A DNA stretch of 64,000 nt from Pseudomonas sp. B21-040. Its GTDB lineage: Bacteria; Pseudomonadota; Gammaproteobacteria; Pseudomonadales; Pseudomonadaceae. Shown in pieces: positions 16,906 to 24,752 of this stretch. Below the pieces are notes generated by a model. That model had not been told where the DNA came from. It worked only from the letters and a program-made list of their open reading frames with translations, and made no database searches. Positions within the stretch are counted from its first letter, which is position 1, and every line of letters starts with the position of its first letter. The DNA is taken from assembly GCF_024748695.1 (NCBI RefSeq), contig NZ_CP087176.1, positions 4,271,501-4,335,500 of the forward strand, given 5' to 3'. A program made the translations under genes and the position numbers.

Positions 16906-17358
16906 TCACAAAGGCAACGGCCTGTCCTGGACAACCCGCTTCATGACCAGCGTCGAAGTCAGCCGCTGCACATTGGGCAATGTCGAGAGGCTTTCATCGT
17001 AAAGCCTTTGGAAGGCCGGTAGATCCTGAGTGATGACGTGCAGCAGGTAGTCCGGCTCGCCAAATAACCTCTGGGCATCGACTATCTGAGGTATATCAAT
17101 GAGTGCCGATTCGAACGCCTCGACCGCCTGCCTGTCACCCTCCCTAAGCGTGGCAAACACCATGGCGGAAAAATTCAGGCCCAATGCGCCGGGATCAAGT
17201 TGCGCGCGATAGCCCAGCAACACACCGGACTCCTCCAGTGCCCGCACTCGCCGGTGACAAGGTGAGAGGCTCAGCCCTACACGCTCGGCAAGCTCAGTGA
17301 CCGAAAGGCGGCCATCCTTTTGCAGCTCAGCAAGAATCTTCCGATCAATTCTATCCAC
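16906..17358 (-). CDS. Lrp/AsnC-family regulator
   Basis: 150 residues. I chose the GTG at 17358 because it follows TTAGGAGAT at good spacing and yields (M)DRIDRKILAELQKDGR, the normal family start; an ATG at 17388 adds ten atypical residues. The HTH is about residues 18-50 (SVTELAERVGLSLSPCHRRVRALE) and the RAM effector domain follows. It is divergent from a LysE exporter gene, the usual arrangement for amino-acid export control. Confidence 0.87.
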   Translation of the reverse strand: MDRIDRKILAELQKDGRLSVTELAERVGLSLSPCHRRVRALEESGVLLGYRAQLDPGALGLNFSAMVFATLREGDRQAVEAFESALIDIPQIVDAQRLFGEPDYLLHVITQDLPAFQRLYDESLSTLPNVQRLTSTLVMKRVVQDRPLPL

Positions 17359-17547
17359 GCAGAATAATCTCCTAACCTGCAACGCCATTGCGACCGTCTT
17401 TGAAAGCTAATTCTAACCAGATTTCATTAATCTTCCTCCCACCATTAACAACCGTACTCCTCAAAATGAAACAAGAGGAACGGCCTTGGAATTGAGAGGT
17501 GGAATGATGAATGAAGTGTTGAGTGATGAACGGGCGTGGGTGACGCC

Positions 17548-18171
17548 ATGACCTTCAGTGTTTTTGTGGCCTTCTGGGCGGTGTCGATACTGTTTGTGAT
17601 CACGCCTGGAGCCGATTGGGCCCACGCGATATCCGCGGGCTTGAAGCATCGAGTTGTCATACCCGCCGTGGGCGGACTGTTATCCGGCCACTTGATTGCC
17701 ACACTGGTGGTAGCCGGTGGTGTTGGCACCTTGGTCGCCAACCACCCTCTGGCCCTGTCAGTGCTGACGATGGCCGGGGCGAGTTATCTGCTTTGGTTGG
17801 GCATCAACATGCTCGTGCGCCCCTCTACTCCGCACGCGGATGAGGTTCAGGCGTCAGGCTCCTGGAAGCGCTGGGCGTTCAAGGGGCTTTGCGTCAGCGG
17901 GCTGAATCCGAAAGTGTTCCTGCTGTTCCTCGCGCTGTTGCCGCAATTTGCCGACGCCACGGCCCCCTGGCCTGTACCGATGCAGATGATTGCGCTCGGG
18001 CTCGTCCACACTATCAGCTGTGGCGTGATCTACCTTCTAGTCGGATTTGGCTCGCAGGTTGTTCTGCGGGCACGTCCAGCCGCCGCTCAACGGGTCAGTC
18101 GTTTTTCCGGCGCGGCCATGATCCTCATCGCACTGGCTCTGTTTGCCGAAGGAACTTTGCACTTGAGGTGA
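17548..18171 (+). CDS. LysE/RhtB-family amino acid exporter
   Basis: 207 residues from MTFSVFVAFWAVSILFVITPGADW. The PGADW motif in the first span, the G-x-G-x-H segment near LLSGHLIATLVVAG, and the KVFLLFLALLPQFAD loop are family marks. About six membrane spans. A GTG at 17536 in frame is also possible. It lies across from an Lrp-type regulator, which probably controls it in response to an amino acid. Substrate not predictable. Confidence 0.85.
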   Translation: MTFSVFVAFWAVSILFVITPGADWAHAISAGLKHRVVIPAVGGLLSGHLIATLVVAGGVGTLVANHPLALSVLTMAGASYLLWLGINMLVRPSTPHADEVQASGSWKRWAFKGLCVSGLNPKVFLLFLALLPQFADATAPWPVPMQMIALGLVHTISCGVIYLLVGFGSQVVLRARPAAAQRVSRFSGAAMILIALALFAEGTLHLR

Positions 18172-18240
18172 GCCCAGGAGAATTTCCCGGGCCCGAGCAT
18201 ACTGTTTGATTTCCCCACCCTCGCCTTACAGGAAGTCGTA

Positions 18241-18726
18241 ATGAATAGCCCAAGAGAACGCGCCGCCGAAGGTCTCAAGGTCGGAGACCGGTTCACGGTA
18301 GTCCGTTGCTTTTCAGATGACGATATTCGCCAATTCGCGCAGATTTCACGCGACTACAATCCGGTTCATTGTGATGCACGCTACGCGCAGCTGCGCAGGT
18401 TCAAGGCACCCATTGCCCATGGTCTGCTGACTGCCAGCCTGGTCACCGAAATTGGCGGGCAAATTGGTTGGCTGGCGACCGGGATGCGTTTTGAGTTTAA
18501 ACATCCCGTTTACGCGGGAGAACAGATCACCTGCCACTGGCTCATCGCGGAGATTGATGAGCGGGGTCACGCAAAGGCCGAAGTCAGGATAGTCAACCCG
18601 CAAGGTGTCACTGTGGTGGAGGCGACAACCTCGGGTGTGCTGCCAAGAACGGTGGAACGTGAACGCCTCACTCAGATGCTCTCTGAGGGAGATCCCACCA
18701 ATGGTGCTCTCCGGCCCACGAGTTGA
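18241..18726 (+). CDS. MaoC-family (R)-hydratase
   Basis: 161 residues, hot-dog fold. The hydratase motif is FAQISRDYNPVHCDARYA, giving the catalytic Asp and His (D in SRDYNP, H in PVHCD), followed by PIAHGLLTASLV. PhaJ-like enzymes hydrate enoyl-CoA to (R)-3-hydroxyacyl-CoA, linking beta-oxidation to other pathways. It starts 8 bases after AGGAAG. It lies downstream of the LysE gene but 69 bp away, so the operon is doubtful. Confidence 0.85.
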   Translation: MNSPRERAAEGLKVGDRFTVVRCFSDDDIRQFAQISRDYNPVHCDARYAQLRRFKAPIAHGLLTASLVTEIGGQIGWLATGMRFEFKHPVYAGEQITCHWLIAEIDERGHAKAEVRIVNPQGVTVVEATTSGVLPRTVERERLTQMLSEGDPTNGALRPTS

Positions 18727-19060
18727 TGGTCTGCAACGGGGCAATCTCGGCCATTCGAGACCGGCCGATTCACGTCCTCACGACCGGTTGGATCCACAGC
18801 CAAAAGCAGACGATCATATGAAGCTTGACCTGCTCGATATGCTCAAAGGAACCCCAACCTCGGGGGCCTCCCGGAACGTGGTCGCAAGAGACTGATCTCC
18901 TATCACCGAAAATGTTACGCACTCATCCCGTTTCCGTTGGGATTCGGCATGGACCGTAACTCCTGACTTGCGAAATATCGATCATCTGGCGGGCTGCCGG
19001 AAGCAATGCCGACCCTCCAGCTACACTCATTCGATACATTTCCGCACAGAGACTTCCGCC
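18727..19060. other. Intergenic, one possible 25-codon ORF
   Basis: Contains a short open frame at 18819-18896 (MKLDLLDMLKGTPTSG...) without a good ribosome binding site, probably a gene remnant, and a CCAAAAGCAGACG fragment of the dispersed Pseudomonas repeat. Nothing else supported. Confidence 0.4.
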
Positions 19061-19927
19061 ATGGCGACCAAAACCGCAATCGTATTCGCTGGCGGTGGCA
19101 GTTTGGGGGCGGTGCAGGTGGGTATGTTGCGGGCCCTGGTCGAAGCCAATGCTCGATTCGACATGGTGGTTGGTGCTTCGGTAGGCGCTATCAACGGTGC
19201 CTACTTTGCAGCAAGACCCGATTCCGATGGCGTCGAGGCTCTCGCCGGATTCTGGCGCGGGCTGAGTAAAACTGACATCTTCCCCCTCTCTTGGTTCGAT
19301 ACCTGTAGAGGATTGATCAAACGGCGTGGCTATCTGTTGCAGCCGTCGGCCTTGAATCGGCTGCTGGGTCAGGCACTGCCCATTCACCGCATTGAGGATG
19401 CGGTGCTACCCCTGTACATCGTCACCACCAACCTGCTCAGTGGTGCCGAGACAGTTCTGTCCAGTGGCGAACTCGAGCAGGCGTTACTGGCCAGCGCTGC
19501 CATTCCGCTGGTGTTCCCCTGCGTACAAATCGCCGATCAGTTCCTGGTTGACGGTGGCGTGGCAAGCAATACACCGATTTCGACTGCCGTTGCCCTGGGA
19601 GCCACCAACGTCGTGGTAATCCCCACCGGAATGAGTTGCGACCTAATGCAACCTCCCCGAGGACTGGTCGCCTTAGCCCTGCACACCGTCAATCTGATGA
19701 GCATGCGCCAACTGGTGAGCGACATCGAACACTTCCGCACTTTCACCAGTCTGCACATCGTCCCGCCTTTGTGCCCGGTGGATGTCTCGGTTTTCAACTT
19801 TGACCAGACCGAGTCTTTGCTGCAGCGTGCCTACGAGCAGACCCTCCGGTGGCTGGAACGTGGGGGGCTCGAACGCACCAAGGTACCTGGTGCCCTCACC
19901 ATCCATTCGCATGCCCATGAGCATTGA
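19061..19927 (+). CDS. Patatin-like phospholipase
   Basis: 288 residues. The catalytic dyad elements are clear: oxyanion loop GGGSLG at residue 11, nucleophile elbow GASVG, and the Asp in FLVDGGVASNTP. No signal peptide; probably cytoplasmic or exported by another route. An earlier ATG at 18968 would add residues rich in Cys and His without similarity. The family hydrolyses acyl lipids. Alone between remnants and a repeat. Confidence 0.85.
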   Translation: MATKTAIVFAGGGSLGAVQVGMLRALVEANARFDMVVGASVGAINGAYFAARPDSDGVEALAGFWRGLSKTDIFPLSWFDTCRGLIKRRGYLLQPSALNRLLGQALPIHRIEDAVLPLYIVTTNLLSGAETVLSSGELEQALLASAAIPLVFPCVQIADQFLVDGGVASNTPISTAVALGATNVVVIPTGMSCDLMQPPRGLVALALHTVNLMSMRQLVSDIEHFRTFTSLHIVPPLCPVDVSVFNFDQTESLLQRAYEQTLRWLERGGLERTKVPGALTIHSHAHEH

Positions 19928-20011
19928 GTAATGTGAATTACCAAAAAAGAGGCCCGCACCAGCGAACCTTCAGGTCGGAGCACCCAGAACGATGCCTGCT
20001 TTTCAAGATCA

Positions 20012-20099
20012 ACCCAACTCAGCTCGCCCTACCTTCGATTAGCCGTCTGGCCGCATCGATGCGCGCCAGTTCGACAAATTCGGCCGGGATGGCGTTGCG
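20012..20099 (-). pseudogene. Possible AraC-family regulator fragment
   Basis: The minus strand reads RNAIPAEFVELARIDAARRL then IEG, which resembles the segment between the two HTH motifs of AraC/GlxA regulators (F-V-E-x-x-R-x-D-x-A-R-R-L). No flanking domain remains. A low-confidence remnant. Confidence 0.35.
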
Positions 20100-20100
20100 G

Positions 20101-20260
20101 GTGCTACCTGTAGGAACCGCCTATGCGGTCTGGACCGGCATCGGCTGCCGGCACAGCCATCGTCGGAATGTATTGGATGGGTGATGCGGTATCGTTCTGG
20201 AAACTTGTCTGGATCGGCATGATCCTGCTGAGCGTCGCCGGACTACGCTGGGCAGCCTAA
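20101..20260 (+). pseudogene. SMR-family multidrug transporter fragment
   Basis: The plus strand begins VLPVGTAYAVWTGIG, typical of SugE/EmrE proteins. A two-base loss near 20142 then shifts the frame; the continuation reads GTAIVGMYWMGDAVSFWKL and ends LLSVAGLRWAA before TAA. The first half of the gene is missing. This is a truncated, frameshifted relic. Confidence 0.75.
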
Positions 20261-20773
20261 ACAGAGCAAATGCTTAATTTAATTGATTAACAGCCCCATT
20301 TTTTAGTCCAGTGAGGAACAGGGAACATAGACGAAGTTAGTCGCTCAGGTTTCGTAGACGCAGCCAATCGTCTACTGATCTCCGACTCTTGCCAGTGCTC
20401 GCAGTCTGCTCTGGGTCGACTGCTGCCGGACACGACCGGCAGAGATCGGCCAAAGGCAGTCGGCCAAATCGGCTAAGACAGCGAGTGGGCTGGGAAAGGT
20501 CCGAGGGCTGCATTTGATCAGACGCTACCGGTAGGGACTGGCTGAACCTCTACGGGTTGCAGGGCACAGGCAATCAACTCTTTCATAACGTTGTTGGAGG
20601 CGCCGTAGAACTCCATCGTTTGGCTAATGGGCTAAAGGTTTAGAGCCAAACGATCGGCATTTATCCAATGTAGTTACTATGCCCGCCCCGCATTCCCCTA
20701 ATACTTTCTGTTCCGGATTCCAAGGAATAGCAAAGGGCGGCCAGTTTGCGATGGCCGCCAATAGCCGCAAAGA
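20261..20773. other. Gene-free region with degraded repeats
   Basis: No coding sequence is supported. 20428-20480 contains CGGCAGAGATCGGCCAAAGG and related degenerate copies of the dispersed repeat. Confidence 0.5.
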
Positions 20774-22894
20774 TCAAATACTTTCGACGCGGGTCCTGCC
20801 AGATGCGACCAGGCGCTCCAGCAAATGTGCTGGCTGGAACCACATGTCTCCATAGGCACCAAGTACCTCTCGGTAATGATCGATACGCTCCAGCACACGT
20901 GCAAGCCCCAGCCCTTGGGCGTAATGCATCGGTCCACCGCGCCAGGCAGGGAAGCCATAGCCATTGATCCAGACCAGATCAATGTCGCTACTGCGCTGGG
21001 CGATGCCTTCGTCGAGAAGCTGGATACCTTCGTTAACCAGCATCAACACACAACGTTCATGGATTTCCTGATCGCTGATAATGCGACGCGGGATGCCCAG
21101 ATCGCCTGCAATGCGCTCGGCCAAAACGACCACTTCAGGGTCATCCTTGCGCTCGCGGCCTTCATAGTGGAAATAGCCACGGCCGCTCTTCTGACCATAA
21201 CGGCCAAGGGCATTGAGCGCGTCGGCCAGCTTACAGTAGCCGGGATCATGAGCGATGACTTCGCGGCGCGACTCGCGGACCAGAAAACTCACATCAATAC
21301 CGGCCAGATCGTGCATCGCAAACACCCCCATCGCGAGACCCAGGCCGACTAGCACTCTGTCGATTTGCGCTGGTGTCGCGCCTTCTAACAGCAGCCGATG
21401 TGCTTCGCGGGAATAGGGTTCGAGCATGCGGTTGCCGATGAAGCCGAAGCACACCCCGGAAACCACCGGGATCTTGCCAATGCGCTTGGCCACTTTCAGC
21501 GTAGTGGCCAGGACATCCGGGGCTGTGGCCGCGCCGCGCACTACTTCAAGCAGGCGCATGACATTGGCCGGACTGAAAAAATGCAAGCCGACCACGTCCT
21601 GCGGTCGGCACGTAACAGCGGCAATGGCGTCGACATCCAGAGTAGAAGTATTGCTGGCGAGAATCGCCCCCGCCTTGCACACCTCGTCCAGGGTTCGGAA
21701 CACCTGTTGTTTGATGGCCAGGTTCTCGAACACCGCCTCGATCACCAGGTCAGCGTCGGCGATATCGGCGTAGTCCAGAGTGCCGTGGATCAGCGCCAGT
21801 CGCTGCTCCATCTGCTCGGAGGTGAGCTTGCCGCGCTCGACACTGGTTTCGTAGTTCTTGCGGATCAGCGCTAGACCGCGCTCCAGGGCATCGGCCCTGA
21901 GTTCCAATAGCGTCACCGCCATGCCCGTGTTTGCGAAGTTCATGGCAATCCCTGCGCCCATGGTGCCGGCACCAATGACCGCGACCCGGTTGACCGGACG
22001 AATCGACGTGCCGGCGTCCAGCCCCGGCAACTTGCCGACTTCACGCTCCGCGAAGAACACATGGCGCAGGGCCTCGGACTCGGTGGAAGCCTCGGCCTCT
22101 TTGAACAGCTCGCCCTCGCGGGCCAGGCCCTCGGCCAGCGGCAGATTGCAGGCTGCTTCAATCGCCGCCACCACCCGTTGCGGCGCGCTCTGGCCTTTCC
22201 AGCGCGACTGATTCGCCGCGCGATAGTCGGCGAAATAACCCGGCAGCAAGGCTGTACCCGGGGTTGGGTGCGGCCAGTTCGGGCGGCACGGGCGGCCCGG
22301 CGCCTGTCTGTGAATCAGTGCCAAGGCCAGTGTCTTGGCCGTTTCGAGCAAACTATCCGCGGTGGGTGCCACCCAATCCAGCAGCCCCAGCACCTGTGCT
22401 CGATGGGTGCCGATCAGCTCGCCGGACGCAATATATTTCAGCGCCGCAGCGCCGCCAATCAGACGCGGCAAACGCTGCGTACCACCAGCGCCGGGCAGCA
22501 AGCCAAGCTTGATTTCCGGCAGGCCCAAGCGCGCGCCGGCTTCAGCCACCCGGTAGCCGCAGGCCATGGCGAGCTCAAGCCCACCACCCAATGCCGGCCC
22601 ACCGATGGCGGCGATTAGCGGTTTGTCTAACTCGGTCAGACGGCTCAGCAGACTTGGCAGGTCCGGCGCGGCGAAGGACGCAGGGCTACCAAACTCGGAA
22701 ATGTCAGCGCCGGCGCTAAACACAGAACCTTCGCCGTGGAGAATAATCGCTTTCACGCTGGCGTCCGCGGCGGCGCGTTCACAGGCCTCCAGCAATTGTT
22801 CGCGCAACGCCTGGCCGAGAGCGTTAACGGGAGCACTGGCAAGGCCGATCAAGGCCAGCGGTCCTTCGCAGCGATAATTGATTAAGCTATTCAT
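20774..22894 (-). CDS. Bifunctional enoyl-CoA hydratase/3-hydroxyacyl-CoA dehydrogenase
   Basis: 706 residues from MNSLINYRCEGPLALIGLAS. An N-terminal crotonase domain (HGEGSVFSAGADISEFG, GGPALGGGLELAMACGY, LGLPEIKLGLLPGAGGTQR) is joined to an NAD-binding domain (VIGAGTMGAGIAMNFANTG) and a 3-hydroxyacyl-CoA dehydrogenase domain with catalytic His in GLHFFSPANVM. It carries out hydration and the following oxidation in beta-oxidation. No thiolase gene is adjacent. It lies 72 bp behind the acyl-CoA dehydrogenase gene on the same strand. Confidence 0.9.
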   Translation of the reverse strand: MNSLINYRCEGPLALIGLASAPVNALGQALREQLLEACERAAADASVKAIILHGEGSVFSAGADISEFGSPASFAAPDLPSLLSRLTELDKPLIAAIGGPALGGGLELAMACGYRVAEAGARLGLPEIKLGLLPGAGGTQRLPRLIGGAAALKYIASGELIGTHRAQVLGLLDWVAPTADSLLETAKTLALALIHRQAPGRPCRPNWPHPTPGTALLPGYFADYRAANQSRWKGQSAPQRVVAAIEAACNLPLAEGLAREGELFKEAEASTESEALRHVFFAEREVGKLPGLDAGTSIRPVNRVAVIGAGTMGAGIAMNFANTGMAVTLLELRADALERGLALIRKNYETSVERGKLTSEQMEQRLALIHGTLDYADIADADLVIEAVFENLAIKQQVFRTLDEVCKAGAILASNTSTLDVDAIAAVTCRPQDVVGLHFFSPANVMRLLEVVRGAATAPDVLATTLKVAKRIGKIPVVSGVCFGFIGNRMLEPYSREAHRLLLEGATPAQIDRVLVGLGLAMGVFAMHDLAGIDVSFLVRESRREVIAHDPGYCKLADALNALGRYGQKSGRGYFHYEGRERKDDPEVVVLAERIAGDLGIPRRIISDQEIHERCVLMLVNEGIQLLDEGIAQRSSDIDLVWINGYGFPAWRGGPMHYAQGLGLARVLERIDHYREVLGAYGDMWFQPAHLLERLVASGRTRVESI

Positions 22895-22966
22895 AGGTGA
22901 TCTCTCTGGCGGATGAAGCAAACAAGCTGTCTTCACCCAGTTGGTTCTTCCTGAAACTGATCATGT

Positions 22967-24745
22967 TCAGAACTGTGCGGCATCCAGCAAATAGAGGCTG
23001 TCACTGCCGGCCTTGACCGAGGCGCTGAGCGAGTGGATACGGGGTAGCACGCGAGCGAAATAGAAGCGTGCCGTACCCATCTTGCTGGCGTAGAAATCAT
23101 CCTCGGCCTGTTTGCCCATGGCCGCCTTGGCCATGCGCGCCCACATATAGGCGTACGCGGTGTAGCCGAACACGTGCAGATACTCGACCGAGGCGGCGCC
23201 GATTTCATTCGGGTTGTTTTGCGCCCGATCCAGCAGCCACGCAGTCAGCTCATCGAGGGTATCGACAGCTGCGTTCAGCGGCTGGGTAAACTCGCCGAGA
23301 TCGGCACAGGCATTGGCGGTGAAGTGGCGAATTTCTGAAGCGAACAAGCGGTAAAGCGCCCCGCCGCTGCCGACGATTTTGCGCCCGGCCAGGTCCAGCG
23401 ACTGGATGCCGTTGGTGCCTTCGTAGATCTGGGTGATGCGCACGTCGCGCACCAGTTGTTCCTGGCCCCATTCGCGGATGTAGCCGTGGCCGCCGAAGAT
23501 CATCTGACCGTGCAACGTGGTTTCCAGGCCCATGTCGGTGAGAAACGCCTTGGCCACCGGTGTCAACAACGCGACCAGTTCCTGGGCGCGTGCGCGGGCG
23601 GTTTCGTCTTCGCTGTACTTGGCCGTGTCGAGTTGCAGGGCCACGTAGCTGGAGAACGCACGGCCGCCTTCATTTAAGGCCTTCATGGTCAGCAACATAC
23701 GGCGCACGTCCGGGTGCACGATGATCGGATCAGCGGCTTTTTCACTCTCCTGCGGACCCGTCGGGGCACGGCTCTGAATACGCTCGCGGGCATACTCGAC
23801 GGCGTTCTGATAGGAGCGCTCGCCTTGTGCCAGACCCTGAATACCGACGCCCAGACGCTCGTAGTTCATCATGGTGAACATCGCCGCCAGCCCCTTGTTC
23901 GGCGCGTCGACGATCCAGCCGGTGGCGCCGTCAAAGTTCATCACGCAAGTGGCCGAGGCCTTGATGCCCATCTTGTGCTCGATGGAGCCGCAGGACAGCG
24001 CGTTACGATCGCCCAGCGAGCCGTCACCATTGACCAGCACCTTCGGCACCAAAAACAGCGAAATGCCTTTTGCCCCGGCGGGAGCACCCGGCAGTTTGGC
24101 CAGTACCAGGTGGATGATATTTTCGCTCAGATCGTGTTCGCCACCGCTGATGAAAATCTTGCTGCCGCGGATTGTGTAGCTGCCATCAGCCTGGGGCTCG
24201 GCCTTGGTGCGGATCAACCCCAGATCGGTGCCGGCGTGGGCTTCGGTCAGGCACATCGAACCGGTCCAGGTGCCGGCGTACATGTTTGGCAGATAGCGTT
24301 CCTTGAGTTCATGGCTGGCGTGGGCCTTGAGTGCCAGGCAGGCACCCGCCGTCAGCATTGGGTACAGACCGAACGACAGATTGGCCGAGTTGACCATTTC
24401 TTCAATCTGGGCGGAGATCGCCTTGGGCATGCCCATGCCGCCAAACTCAGGATCGCCACCGACACCGCCCCAGCCACCTTCGGCAAAGGCACGATAGGCT
24501 GCCGGGAAACCGTCCGGCGTGGACACTTCACCGTCGTTCCAGGTGCAGCCTTGCTCGTCGCCACTGCGCAACAGCGGAGCGATGATATCTGTGCTGATGT
24601 TGCCGGCCTCTTCAAGGATCGCGGCTGCCGTCTCTTCGTCGATCACCTCGGCCAACCCGGGCAATTGAGCCCAAAGTCTGGACACCTCGAAGACTTCATT
24701 GAGAACGAAGCGCATGTCGCGCAGGGGGGCTTTGTAAACAGACAT
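22967..24745 (-). CDS. Long-form acyl-CoA dehydrogenase
   Basis: 592 residues from MSVYKAPLRDMRFVLNEVFE, the FadE-like long class with a C-terminal extension. FAD/substrate region GSMCLTEAHAGTDLGLIRTKA; catalytic Glu in QIYEGTNGIQSLDL. It introduces the first double bond of beta-oxidation. The start codon is 7 bp after the RND gene stop, so the two are likely translated from one mRNA. The frame is open to 24844, but that part overlaps the RND gene. Confidence 0.9.
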   Translation of the reverse strand: MSVYKAPLRDMRFVLNEVFEVSRLWAQLPGLAEVIDEETAAAILEEAGNISTDIIAPLLRSGDEQGCTWNDGEVSTPDGFPAAYRAFAEGGWGGVGGDPEFGGMGMPKAISAQIEEMVNSANLSFGLYPMLTAGACLALKAHASHELKERYLPNMYAGTWTGSMCLTEAHAGTDLGLIRTKAEPQADGSYTIRGSKIFISGGEHDLSENIIHLVLAKLPGAPAGAKGISLFLVPKVLVNGDGSLGDRNALSCGSIEHKMGIKASATCVMNFDGATGWIVDAPNKGLAAMFTMMNYERLGVGIQGLAQGERSYQNAVEYARERIQSRAPTGPQESEKAADPIIVHPDVRRMLLTMKALNEGGRAFSSYVALQLDTAKYSEDETARARAQELVALLTPVAKAFLTDMGLETTLHGQMIFGGHGYIREWGQEQLVRDVRITQIYEGTNGIQSLDLAGRKIVGSGGALYRLFASEIRHFTANACADLGEFTQPLNAAVDTLDELTAWLLDRAQNNPNEIGAASVEYLHVFGYTAYAYMWARMAKAAMGKQAEDDFYASKMGTARFYFARVLPRIHSLSASVKAGSDSLYLLDAAQF

Positions 24746-24752
24746 GATTGGC

